Origin: Spirochaetales bacterium
Lineage (GTDB): Bacteria; Spirochaetota; Spirochaetia; DSM-16054; Sediminispirochaetaceae
Direction: 5' to 3'
NCBI GenBank assembly: GCA_021767325.1
Contig: JAASTM010000184.1
Coordinates: 1-5,683, forward strand
Length of the DNA stretch: 5,683 nt
In this document: piece by piece, positions 1 to 5,683 of the stretch
Layout: each line of letters starts with the position of its first letter
Position numbering within the stretch: the stretch's first letter is position 1
Notes under the pieces: model-generated
The model's input: only the letters and a program-made list of their open reading frames with translations
The model's database searches: none
What the model was told of the DNA's origin: nothing
Translations under genes and position numbers: made by a program

Positions 1-1634
1 ACTTCGTCGGCAACTACGGCAAAACCCTTTCCGTATTTTCCGGCCCGGGCCGCCTCGACGTTTGCGTTCAGGGCCAGCAGGTTGATCTGAAATGCGATGT
101 CGTCGATTACTTTCACGACTTTATTGATTTCATCCGACGAGGCGTTGATACGTTCCATGACCTGGGAGAGCTCGTTCATCTGTGAGTTTCCGGTTTCGGC
201 ATCCTGGGTAGCCTGTTTGGCCAGTGCATGCGCCTCGGTTGCATTTTCCGCATTTTGCTTGGACTGACTGTTGATCTCATTGGTAGAGGATGTGATCTCC
301 TCGAGCGAGCTGGCCTGCTCGGTAGCTCCCTGCGAGAGGTTCTGGCTGGCCTGAGATACCTGGTCGGCACCGCCGGAAACCTGTTCCACCGCGTTGTTGA
401 CCTGGCTCAACAGGTTGTTCAATGATTGCTTCATTGTCACCAGCGACTCGCCGAGCTGGTCCTTGGCGGAGGCCTTCTCTACATCGGTTGAGAAATCCCC
501 GTCGGCAAAATGGCTGATAATGCCGGCCTTGTACTGCAGCGATTTCTGCATTTGCCGCATCGCATCGGCTAACTGTCCGATTTCATCTTTTTGATCGACT
601 GCAAGGTCGACATCTAAGTCACCATCCGCGATAGCCGAGGCAAAGCGAACGCCCTTCTGCATAGCCCGGGTGATGGAGAGGGTAATTACAATTGCGAATA
701 TGATTCCCACAATGACGGCAAGCGCCAGAGCCATGAGAATGAGGGCGATTGCCTGCTGCTGGGTCGAATACATGAGTTCCTCTTCATAGGTTCTCACCGC
801 CTCGGCATCCTGAACGAACCGACGGGCAGCACTCACCATCTCATCTTCGGCCTGCAGCTGCCGCTGCTTGGCCGCTACGTTCTGATTAAAGGCCTCGTGG
901 TAGCTTTTAGCAGCATTCAGCATGTCATCCATCTGCTGAATATCGGAGCGCACCTCCATTTTCGCACGGGTCGCTTCGATTTGATTGTACATCTGCTGCA
1001 TGTGTTCATCCATCGCCTGGTGGTACCGGTCTGCATGGGTCAGCAAGTAGTCCTTTTCGATGGTACGGGCTTCCCAGACCATTTTTAGCAGACGGTTGGC
1101 ATCGTTGGCTTTTTCTACCCGAAACTCCAGGGCTTCGATAGTCGCCCCGGCGTTGAACTCCTGCTGCATCTGTTCTACTTGAGAGGACCGCAGCGCCAGC
1201 GCCGCTTCCTGTGCGTTTTCAGCCGCCCGTTCCATTGTGTTGCGAGTAGGGACCAGCTCTTCTTTGAAAATTCGGATATATTCATTGAAGTTGGTTTGAT
1301 AATCGGACGCTTCATTACTGAGTCTTTGCAGCATTTCGATCGCTTCGGCTTTATTCGATTTTCCGATAGTCGTCTGAATTTGCTGCTCGATATCGCTCAG
1401 ATACTGCCTCACGCTGTCGATTGACTCCTGATCCTCTCGCAGAATGAAGTTCTTTTCAGCCCTGCGGACATTCAGTGCATCTTTTACCAGTTGACTAGCA
1501 TCATCGGCAATATCGACCACATGCACTATGTTATTCATGCTGTTCCAGGCCAGCAGCCCGATGAGGGCAATTATCACAATCATCACCCCGAAGCCGCCGC
1601 CAATTTTTACACCAAGCTTCAGATTTTTAAACAT
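1..1634 (-). CDS. Methyl-accepting chemotaxis protein with HBM-type sensor and tandem HAMP units (3'-truncated by window)
   Basis: This is a transmembrane chemoreceptor that would signal through CheW/CheA at the inner membrane. The 544 visible codons read without interruption. TM1 spans about residues 13-30. The extracytoplasmic region (about 31-292) is almost all helical and carries the same motif twice, RRAEKNF at 57-63 and EARTIEKDY at 188-196. That R-x-x-E-K-[ND]-[FY] pair is typical of helical bimodular (HBM, McpS-like) sensors. TM2 is about 294-318. HAMP follows (about 319-366, with DGDLDVDL and DEIGQL), then a second HAMP-like unit (about 368-408, with DGDFSTDV). The signalling helix has a methylation-consensus site, [10 protein letters not shown] (441-450). 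The conserved tip begins at [16 protein letters not shown] (515-530) and is cut at VADE; the return helix is missing. The start at 1634 is fixed by AAAGGAGA at 1641-1648. HBM relatives bind small metabolites, but this ligand cannot be predicted. Confidence 0.96.
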   Translation of the reverse strand, partial: MFKNLKLGVKIGGGFGVMIVIIALIGLLAWNSMNNIVHVVDIADDASQLVKDALNVRRAEKNFILREDQESIDSVRQYLSDIEQQIQTTIGKSNKAEAIEMLQRLSNEASDYQTNFNEYIRIFKEELVPTRNTMERAAENAQEAALALRSSQVEQMQQEFNAGATIEALEFRVEKANDANRLLKMVWEARTIEKDYLLTHADRYHQAMDEHMQQMYNQIEATRAKMEVRSDIQQMDDMLNAAKSYHEAFNQNVAAKQRQLQAEDEMVSAARRFVQDAEAVRTYEEELMYSTQQQAIALILMALALAVIVGIIFAIVITLSITRAMQKGVRFASAIADGDLDVDLAVDQKDEIGQLADAMRQMQKSLQYKAGIISHFADGDFSTDVEKASAKDQLGESLVTMKQSLNNLLSQVNNAVEQVSGGADQVSQASQNLSQGATEQASSLEEITSSTNEINSQSKQNAENATEAHALAKQATQDAETGNSQMNELSQVMERINASSDEINKVVKVIDDIAFQINLLALNANVEAARAGKYGKGFAVVADE

Positions 1635-1640
1635 ACCTTT

Positions 1641-1648
1641 TCTCCTTT
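1641..1648 (-). promoter_or_regulatory. Shine-Dalgarno site of the chemoreceptor gene
   Basis: On the minus strand this reads AAAGGAGA, a strong match to the 16S anti-SD, six bases before the ATG at 1634-1632. It fixes the start codon, which is followed directly by a short basic segment and TM1. Confidence 0.85.
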
Positions 1649-1695
1649 GTTCAGGTAACGTAATACGAGTTGAATAATAGAACTCAATGGTGTAT

Positions 1696-1725
1696 ATTTT
1701 AAGTAACAGAAGAGTCCATTTTCAA
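1696..1725 (-). promoter_or_regulatory. Candidate sigma-70 promoter of the chemoreceptor gene
   Basis: On the minus strand there is TTGAAA (1725-1720), an 18-bp spacer and TAAAAT (1701-1696), giving a leader of about 55 nt before the ATG. A second, weaker pair lies closer: TTGAGT (1687-1682), 16 bp, TATTAC (1665-1660). I saw no sigma-28-like GCCGATAA box. The spacer is AT-rich, so chance matches are likely, and either pair could be wrong. Confidence 0.4.
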
Positions 1726-1739
1726 CAATATATTGAAAA
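1719..1739. repeat. Inverted repeat over the chemoreceptor -35 region
   Basis: TTTTCAA (1719-1725) and TTGAAAA (1733-1739) are perfect 7-bp inverted arms around a 7-bp centre. Inside lies a second perfect palindrome, CAATATATTG (1726-1735). The left arm overlaps the candidate -35 hexamer of the minus-strand gene, as an operator might. The sequence is AT-rich and no regulator is identified, so this is only a candidate binding site. Confidence 0.3.
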
Positions 1740-1930
1740 AATGTTTTACAGATTAGGTGTTTTTCACATAACAAACAGAAGTTAACTCAACAGCAAGTGT
1801 AGTAATTTGTGAATAAATGTGTATGAAAAAATGCACTCTTTACAGATTTTGGATAATTCTGCGAACAGGTTTGAATGGTAATTCTTTATATATAATAAGA
1901 ATAGACTGTGCGGGCGGCAGGTTCTTATCT

Positions 1931-1946
1931 TGGCATAATAATTGCA
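1931..1946 (+). promoter_or_regulatory. Sigma-54 (RpoN) type -24/-12 promoter
   Basis: The sequence is TGGCAT, five bases, TTGCA. It differs from the consensus TGGCAC-N5-TTGCA at one position, and the invariant GG (1932-1933) and GC (1944-1945) are exactly 12 bp apart, as sigma-54 requires. Transcription would start near 1957, about 35 nt before the kinase ATG at 1992. Sigma-54 promoters need an upstream AAA+ activator; over 280 bp of non-coding DNA upstream could hold its sites. The match is seen directly; function is inferred. Confidence 0.55.
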
Positions 1947-1991
1947 TGTTTGTATTGAGAATAACAGATTATTATCAGGAACAGGTTATAT

Positions 1992-2603
1992 ATGAGTTCA
2001 ATTGCAAAAACAGCGAATTTACTCCGACAACAGGAATTAAGCACCGAATTAATCAGGAAAACGATCCATATGATGATTGCTTTGGTACCGCCGCTCGCAT
2101 CGCTCAATCTGGAAGTAACCCTGCTTATGTTGGGCAGCGGGGTACTCTTTTATGCATGGGCCGAAATCCAGCGGCTGGAGGGACGGTCTATCGGTTTTGT
2201 CTCCTTCGTTACCGTGAGCGCGTCCCGCAGCAGAGATATGAACGGCATGGTGTTCGGACCGATTACCCTGGCGATGGGGGCGATGATAGCCCTTATGTTG
2301 TACCCCGAACCGGCTGCCAGCCTGGCTATCTATGCACTTGCATTCGGAGACGGTCTCTCCAGTTTAGTCGGAAAGGCCTTCGGACGGGTGAGGATACCGT
2401 GGAGCGGAGGAAAAACCGTGGCCGGCAGTTTGACCTGTTTCCTGGCAGTGTTTCTGTTGGCCATCGGAACTGTACCGACTCTGTTTGCCGCGGCATCGGT
2501 TGCGGTTGTAGCGACAGTGCTCGAGATGCTCCCTTCCAGAGACCTCGATAATATCATTCTGCCGGTGGGTGTAGGTCTGTTTACCTACTTGCTGATGATA
2601 TGA
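1992..2603 (+). CDS. CTP-dependent lipid/polyprenol kinase, SEC59/DGK1/VTE5 family (COG0170)
   Basis: This 203-residue membrane protein belongs to the dolichol kinase / yeast diacylglycerol kinase / phytol kinase family, whose members phosphorylate a lipid alcohol, typically with CTP. Family hallmarks are in order: RKTIH (22-26), WAEIQRLEG (56-64), the nucleotide-binding segment ALAFGDGLSSLVGKAFGR (115-132, with G119-D120-G121), SGGKTVAGS (138-146) and the C-terminal LEMLPSRDLDNIILPVG (177-193). About seven hydrophobic helices fill the rest. The length is typical of compact bacterial members and far shorter than yeast Sec59. Family membership is well supported; the substrate (diacylglycerol, polyprenol, phytol-like) is not predictable, and annotations as phosphatidate cytidylyltransferase are common for relatives. 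The start is supported by weak SD matches (AGGA 1977-1980, CAGG 1982-1985) and the RKxxH position. It is monocistronic here, after a sigma-54-like promoter and convergent with the next gene. Confidence 0.85.
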   Translation: MSSIAKTANLLRQQELSTELIRKTIHMMIALVPPLASLNLEVTLLMLGSGVLFYAWAEIQRLEGRSIGFVSFVTVSASRSRDMNGMVFGPITLAMGAMIALMLYPEPAASLAIYALAFGDGLSSLVGKAFGRVRIPWSGGKTVAGSLTCFLAVFLLAIGTVPTLFAAASVAVVATVLEMLPSRDLDNIILPVGVGLFTYLLMI

Positions 2604-2620
2604 ACCCGAAAATTATACGC

Positions 2621-3427
2621 TTAAAACCATAGATATATTGTGTGAGTACGGTGAGCAAAAATAAACGTGCCCAAGACCGTCAACACCAGTCCGATTATTC
2701 CTAACCAGCCGTGGGCAAAATAATAGGTTAACTGCATCCCGGCAATCACCAGCAGCAGCGCTACCGCATTAAAAGCGTAGTTACGGTCCGAGTGCTGACC
2801 CGCAGCGTATACATAGTTAAGTACGGAAAAGAGACTCAAAATATAAAAAGCAAGCGAAAACCCTGTAGTTTTGCCTGCATCGCATATCAGGGGCAGGGTG
2901 AACTGCGTGCAATCGACCGGCAGGGTAGCTGCGATAACCAGCGCAATCATAAAAGCTGTCGACAGATACACACCCTGTTTCTGAAAGGTGAGCCCGGTTG
3001 AGAAAAGCCCTGACAGAAACAGGCACAGCACTGCAAACAGTCGGCCGAAAAAGACGAACTTAGTGAGCGGCATCAGGGTGAACAATGAGGTTATGTAGTG
3101 CGACATCGGGATCGCCAGCAGCCTCAAGCTGGAAAAGGCGAATCCGAGCAGTGCAAACTGAAAGAAAAAAACCTCCGGTGACGGGGTCTTTCTAAAAAAG
3201 AGAAACAAGCCTAAAAGCGCACCTCCGCTCACAGCGGCTTGCAGAGTCAGGCCTGTAATCAGCAGAAGAGGGCTCCCCTGCGGTATCATTTCCGGAAGGA
3301 ATTCAAAAGACTGTAAGCCCTCGGAAAATACAAATAAAAAGAGAATAACAGCAATATGTATGAGCACTATTATCTGTGCAGTGGTAGTCGCACCAATAAG
3401 GAAGCGTTTTCGTACTTTCCGCGTCAT
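2621..3427 (-). CDS. Uncharacterised polytopic membrane protein with about eight helices
   Basis: I do not recognise this 268-residue protein. A basic N-terminus (MTRKVRKRF) precedes about eight hydrophobic segments, at roughly 12-36, 53-78, 86-106, 122-147, 152-170, 189-209, 216-237 and 239-258. Loops are short, and there is no nucleotide-binding, kinase, GGDEF or protease motif. Two cysteines flank an extra-membrane loop (C173 and C182, in DCTQFTLPLIC) and could form a disulfide if it faces outside. The protein ends soon after the last helix (HRTHTIYLWF), so it is not the sensor half of a longer signalling protein. It is very rich in Leu and Phe. The first ATG is the only sensible start, since the next Met is residue 47, but the ribosome site before it is weak. 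It is convergent with the lipid kinase (17 bp between stop codons) and divergent from the DUF2259 gene. It may be a lineage-specific spirochaete protein. Confidence 0.8.
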   Translation of the reverse strand: MTRKVRKRFLIGATTTAQIIVLIHIAVILFLFVFSEGLQSFEFLPEMIPQGSPLLLITGLTLQAAVSGGALLGLFLFFRKTPSPEVFFFQFALLGFAFSSLRLLAIPMSHYITSLFTLMPLTKFVFFGRLFAVLCLFLSGLFSTGLTFQKQGVYLSTAFMIALVIAATLPVDCTQFTLPLICDAGKTTGFSLAFYILSLFSVLNYVYAAGQHSDRNYAFNAVALLLVIAGMQLTYYFAHGWLGIIGLVLTVLGTFIFAHRTHTIYLWF

Positions 3428-3433
3428 GTCTCT

Positions 3434-3462
3434 ACTGTACGAGTACTCAAATGAAAAATCAA
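3434..3462 (-). promoter_or_regulatory. Candidate sigma-70 promoter of the eight-helix membrane protein gene
   Basis: On the minus strand there is TTGATT (3462-3457), a 17-bp spacer and TACAGT (3439-3434), each hexamer matching 4 of 6 consensus positions with ideal spacing. Transcription would start at or very near the ATG (3427), which would make the mRNA leaderless or nearly so. The spacer includes the 8-bp palindrome GAGTACTC (3441-3448). Confidence 0.4.
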
Positions 3463-3468
3463 TATCCT

Positions 3469-3500
3469 GCTGCGGCGAAAAACATCTATAGCTGCGGCGA
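3469..3500. repeat. 10-bp direct repeat at 22-bp period
   Basis: GCTGCGGCGA occurs at 3469-3478 and again at 3491-3500, 22 bp apart start to start, about two helical turns. It lies in the divergent spacer, 35-66 bp before the DUF2259 ATG and just upstream of the candidate promoter of the minus-strand gene. It is GC-rich against an AT-rich background. It looks like paired regulator half-sites on one face of the DNA, but no regulator is known. Confidence 0.45.
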
Positions 3501-3516
3501 TTTTTGTTCGATATAG

Positions 3517-3526
3517 AAAGGGGAGG
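3517..3526 (+). promoter_or_regulatory. Strong Shine-Dalgarno site of the DUF2259 gene
   Basis: AAAGGGGAGG lies eight bases before the ATG at 3535. It fixes the start, which is followed at once by a signal peptide. I could not identify a convincing -35/-10 pair for this gene in the 107-bp spacer. Confidence 0.8.
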
Positions 3527-3534
3527 ACGGACAA

Positions 3535-4230
3535 ATGCTAAAACGATTGATTCTCATTGGAGTATTAATTTTATTCGCTCTATCACCTTTAGCCGCCGGA
3601 GATGTGGCCAGTTTCGTCAATTTAGGGTTTTCTGAAGACTCATCCGTGTTCATGTTCGGCCAGTACGGGGTGGAGGATGGAGAAGAGCGTCCATATGCAG
3701 AGATCTATACTGTTGATGTACATAAAAACTCCTTTGTCGAAAACGGAGTGAGCAAAAAGGACTATGATGATGAGGTTCAGCCGGGGCAGGACGGCTCCGG
3801 GGCCCTGTTCAATCTACTGCATACAGTGGCTCCCCAGGTAAAGAAATACTCGATCGATCACCTCAAAACCGGGCGCCTGGTGTATGTGCATGTCGATGGG
3901 GATAAACCGAAAGAGCGCATCGAGTTCAGGGACTTTTACCGCGGCGATTCCTATGTGCTGACCCTCGTGCAGCAGAAATTCGGCACAGGCCGGGATGTCA
4001 GCGCCTCATTCCATATCAATTTAGCGGTAACCAGCGAAGGCGGGGCCACCCGCACCTATACCCTCGGAATCCCCGACTATCGCCGTAAAGGGGTGCTTTC
4101 TTACCGGATACAGGAAGTGTTTTTCTCGCCGGCGGAAAGCGGCCTGGTAGTTGTGGTTGAAAAAGAACTCTGGGACGACCAGGGAAAAGACATCCGCTAC
4201 ATGGTAGAAACAACTTCTCTAGTTAAATAA
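3535..4230 (+). CDS. Secreted/periplasmic DUF2259 family protein
   Basis: This 231-residue protein has a clear signal peptide: MLKR, then a hydrophobic core to about residue 18, with likely cleavage after A21 or G22 (SPLAAG-D). There is no lipobox cysteine, so it should be soluble or periplasmic. The start of the mature protein, FVNLGFSEDSSVFMFGQYG (27-45) followed by EDGEERPYAEIYTVDV (47-62), matches my knowledge of DUF2259 (PF10016), predicted secreted proteins found in spirochaetes and some proteobacteria. A related pattern returns near the end, QEVFFSPAESGLVVVVE (193-209). Such 'FSPDG'-like strands resemble WD40/TolB propeller blades, so a beta-rich fold is likely. No catalytic motif is visible and the molecular function of the family is unknown. 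It is not clearly in an operon: the gene upstream is divergent, and proS downstream has its own promoter 74 bp after the stop codon. Confidence 0.8.
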   Translation: MLKRLILIGVLILFALSPLAAGDVASFVNLGFSEDSSVFMFGQYGVEDGEERPYAEIYTVDVHKNSFVENGVSKKDYDDEVQPGQDGSGALFNLLHTVAPQVKKYSIDHLKTGRLVYVHVDGDKPKERIEFRDFYRGDSYVLTLVQQKFGTGRDVSASFHINLAVTSEGGATRTYTLGIPDYRRKGVLSYRIQEVFFSPAESGLVVVVEKELWDDQGKDIRYMVETTSLVK

Positions 4231-4239
4231 GTATCGGGC

Positions 4240-4298
4240 CGGCCGGCAGATTTTTATGTGTTGACGTGTGGCAGCGCCCTGTCACCTGCTGCCGGCCG
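4240..4298. repeat. GC-rich inverted repeat after the DUF2259 gene
   Basis: CGGCCGGCAG (4240-4249) and CTGCCGGCCG (4289-4298) are perfect 10-bp inverted arms around a 39-nt loop. A competing hairpin can form between GGCAGC (4270-4275) and GCTGCC (4288-4293). A run of five T follows the left arm (4251-4255), and the left arm alone can fold only into a 3-bp stem, so this is not a classic intrinsic terminator. It begins 10 bp after the stop codon and most likely forms a 3'-end structure on the DUF2259 mRNA. It lies upstream of the proS promoter, so it is not a proS leader attenuator. Confidence 0.45.
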
Positions 4299-4303
4299 CA
4301 GCA

Positions 4304-4332
4304 TTGACCATCCCGCCTCTCCTTAGTACAAT
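4304..4332 (+). promoter_or_regulatory. Sigma-70 promoter of proS
   Basis: TTGACC (4304-4309), a 17-bp spacer and TACAAT (4327-4332) match the housekeeping consensus at 5 of 6 positions in each hexamer with ideal spacing. Transcription would start near 4339, giving a leader of about 45 nt. That leader is too short for a T-box or other aminoacyl-tRNA-sensing element, so simple constitutive expression is likely. Confidence 0.7.
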
Positions 4333-4374
4333 ACTTCTGCAAATTATTCTCCAAAAAACAATAAGATAGCAAAT

Positions 4375-4380
4375 AGAGGT
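4375..4380 (+). promoter_or_regulatory. Shine-Dalgarno site of proS
   Basis: AGAGGT lies four bases before the ATG at 4385, a slightly short spacing. It supports this start, which gives the usual short N-terminal extension before the conserved SEDYSKWY segment. Confidence 0.6.
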
Positions 4381-4384
4381 ATAT

Positions 4385-5683
4385 ATGGCGGAAAAAATTA
4401 CCCCCCGCAGCGAAGACTACTCAAAGTGGTACGTAGATATTGTAGTGCAGGCGCAACTGGCCGATTACTCGCCGGTGAAGGGATGTATGGTCATCAGGCC
4501 GCGGGGATATGCCCTGTGGGAGGCCATCCAGGGGCAGCTCGACAAGATGTTCAAGGAAACCGGGCACAGCAATGCCTATTTCCCCCTGCTGATTCCTGAA
4601 AACTTTATTCATAAAGAAGCCGAACATGTGGAAGGTTTTTCTCCGGAGCTGGCGGTGGTTACCCACGCCGGCGGAGATGAGCTGGAGGAGCCGCTGGTCA
4701 TCCGGCCTACTTCCGAAACCATCATCTGGAGTATGTATAAGAAGTGGATCCAGTCCTACCGCGACCTGCCCCTCTTGATCAACCAGTGGGCAAATGTACT
4801 GCGCTGGGAGAAGCGGACCCGTCTGTTTCTGCGGACCAGCGAGTTCCTGTGGCAGGAAGGCCACACTGCCCATGAAACCAGAGAAGAGGCGGAGGAAGAG
4901 ACGCTGAAGATGCTCGAGGTGTACCGCCGCTTTGTCGAAGAGTACATGGCGGTTCCGGTGCTGACCGGACGCAAAACCGAGACTGAGAAGTTTGCCGGAG
5001 CCATCAACACCTACTCGATTGAAGCAATGATGCAGGACAAACGGGCCCTGCAGGCCGGCACCAGCCACTTCCTGGGCCAGAATTTTGCAAAGGCTTTTGA
5101 TGTGACCTATCAGACCAAGGCGGGGCAGCTCGACTATGTGTGGGCTACCTCCTGGGGTGTATCTACCCGGTTGATCGGTGCGCTTATTATGACCCACTCG
5201 GACGACCGCGGTCTGGTAGTCCCGCCCCGGCTGGCGCCGACCGAAGCTGCGATTATACCCATTTTCAAAAACAAGAACAAAGCCGAAGTGGTTGCCTACG
5301 CTGAGAAGCTCTACGAGCAGATGAAGGGGCGCTACAAGGTCGTGTTCGACGATGATGACGCCAACTCTCCCGGCTGGAAATTCGCCGAGTGGGAGATGCG
5401 GGGTGTACCGGTACGGATCGAGATCGGCCCCCGGGATATGGAGAACGGTAAAGCGATGCTGGTGCGCCGCGATACCGGCGAAAAGGAGTCGGTTGACATC
5501 GAGGCTGCGGCCGACCGAGTAGGTGAATTGCTGGAACAAATCCAGAAAGACCTGTATGAAAAGGCACTCGAGCTGCGGCGGGAGAATACCCACCAAATGG
5601 ACGACTACGAGCAGTTCAAGGCCCTCTACAATGACGGCAACGGATTTGTGGAGACCCACTGGTGCGGCTCGGCCGACTGCGAA
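4385..5683 (+). CDS. proS: Prolyl-tRNA synthetase, type 3 (archaeal/eukaryotic-like), 3'-truncated by window
   Basis: The enzyme charges tRNA-Pro with proline in the cytoplasm using ATP. The 433 visible residues run unbroken to the window end. Class II motifs are present: motif 1 region [13 protein letters not shown] (40-52) ending at the conserved proline in PLLIPE (67-72), RPTSE (108-112) that binds the substrate, motif 2 [16 protein letters not shown] (148-163), and motif 3 region [21 protein letters not shown] (265-285). The HSDDRGL form of motif 3 and the direct run from motif 2 to motif 3, with no inserted editing domain, mark the type 3 class rather than the long E. coli type. The anticodon-binding domain covers about 286-400. 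The end, HWCGSADCE (425-433), carries the first cysteine pair expected of the C-terminal zinc-binding domain. Roughly 40-50 residues should lie beyond the window, judging from the family's usual length of about 475-480. Confidence 0.97.
   Translation, partial: MAEKITPRSEDYSKWYVDIVVQAQLADYSPVKGCMVIRPRGYALWEAIQGQLDKMFKETGHSNAYFPLLIPENFIHKEAEHVEGFSPELAVVTHAGGDELEEPLVIRPTSETIIWSMYKKWIQSYRDLPLLINQWANVLRWEKRTRLFLRTSEFLWQEGHTAHETREEAEEETLKMLEVYRRFVEEYMAVPVLTGRKTETEKFAGAINTYSIEAMMQDKRALQAGTSHFLGQNFAKAFDVTYQTKAGQLDYVWATSWGVSTRLIGALIMTHSDDRGLVVPPRLAPTEAAIIPIFKNKNKAEVVAYAEKLYEQMKGRYKVVFDDDDANSPGWKFAEWEMRGVPVRIEIGPRDMENGKAMLVRRDTGEKESVDIEAAADRVGELLEQIQKDLYEKALELRRENTHQMDDYEQFKALYNDGNGFVETHWCGSADCE

Larger units (their letters stand above)
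1635..1991. other. 357-bp AT-rich divergent intergenic region
   Basis: This spacer separates the divergent chemoreceptor and lipid-kinase genes. It contains the candidate promoters and inverted repeat listed separately, a 10-bp direct repeat TTTACAGATT at 1745-1754 and 1839-1848, and a lone TATAAT at 1891-1896 without a well-spaced -35 (nearest TTGAAT at 1871-1876, spacer 14). The short reading frames crossing it run out of phase into the kinase gene or lack a ribosome binding site. I see no RNA gene or protein gene here. Confidence 0.7.

Noticed and set aside
228..1424. Several 60-80 codon frames on the plus strand (228-425, 394-594, 897-1088, 1179-1424)
   Set aside because: All are antisense to the chemoreceptor coding sequence, with no initiation signals and no protein-like motifs.
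1891..1896. Perfect TATAAT as a sigma-70 promoter of the lipid kinase
   Set aside because: The nearest -35-like hexamer (TTGAAT, 1871-1876) is only 14 bp away and no better one exists. The downstream sigma-54 match has correct spacing and a sensible leader length.
1817..2551. 244-codon plus-strand frame overlapping the lipid kinase
   Set aside because: It runs out of phase with the kinase, whose family motifs are clear. The translation is low-complexity Arg/Gly/Cys-rich and there is no ribosome site before 1817.
2571..2588. Inverted repeat GTAGGT / ACCTAC as a bidirectional terminator between the convergent genes
   Set aside because: The 6-bp stem lies inside the end of the kinase coding region and is not followed by a T run on either strand, so it does not fit an intrinsic terminator.
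4236..4255. Intrinsic terminator from the GC-rich run and five T after the DUF2259 gene
   Set aside because: Local folding gives only about a 3-bp stem. The better pairing for this arm is 39 nt downstream, past the T run, so a standard terminator cannot be claimed.
4333..4384. T-box or riboswitch in the proS leader
   Set aside because: The predicted leader is only about 45 nt, AT-rich, and has no stem-loop or T-box signature.
4421..5659. 412-codon open frame on the minus strand opposite proS
   Set aside because: It lies wholly antisense to an unmistakable proS. Its translation shows no recognisable domain, and it is open because of the high-GC, codon-biased composition of proS. It has no promoter or ribosome site of its own that I can support.

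Overview
This 5.7 kb window looks like bacterial chromosome, most likely from a free-living spirochaete (Spirochaeta-like). The taxon is an inference. It rests on a DUF2259-type secreted protein, a type 3 (archaeal/eukaryotic-like) prolyl-tRNA synthetase and a large chemoreceptor lying together with mid-GC coding DNA and AT-rich spacers. No database search was possible.

Layout. (1) 1-1634, minus strand: a methyl-accepting chemotaxis protein, complete at its N-terminus and cut by the window edge at the signalling tip. It has a helical bimodular (HBM-type) sensor, two transmembrane segments and two successive HAMP-like units. (2) 1635-1991: a 357-bp AT-rich divergent spacer. It holds candidate promoters for the chemoreceptor and, facing the other way, a close match to the sigma-54 -24/-12 consensus. 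(3) 1992-2603, plus: an integral membrane CTP-dependent lipid/polyprenol kinase of the SEC59/DGK1/VTE5 family (COG0170). (4) 2621-3427, minus: an unrecognised protein with about eight membrane segments, convergent with the kinase and only 17 bp from it. (5) 3428-3534: a divergent spacer with a 10-bp direct repeat at a 22-bp period. (6) 3535-4230, plus: a secreted DUF2259 protein. (7) 4231-4384: a spacer with a GC-rich inverted repeat and a good housekeeping promoter. (8) 4385-5683, plus: proS, cut at the right edge just inside its C-terminal zinc-binding domain.

The genes do not form one operon. Orientation alternates (-, +, -, +, +), and proS has its own promoter. I see no mobile element, CRISPR array, tRNA, rRNA or convincing novel multi-gene system. 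The items most worth a second look are the sigma-54-like promoter before the lipid kinase, the helically phased direct repeat before the DUF2259 gene, and the orphan eight-helix membrane protein.
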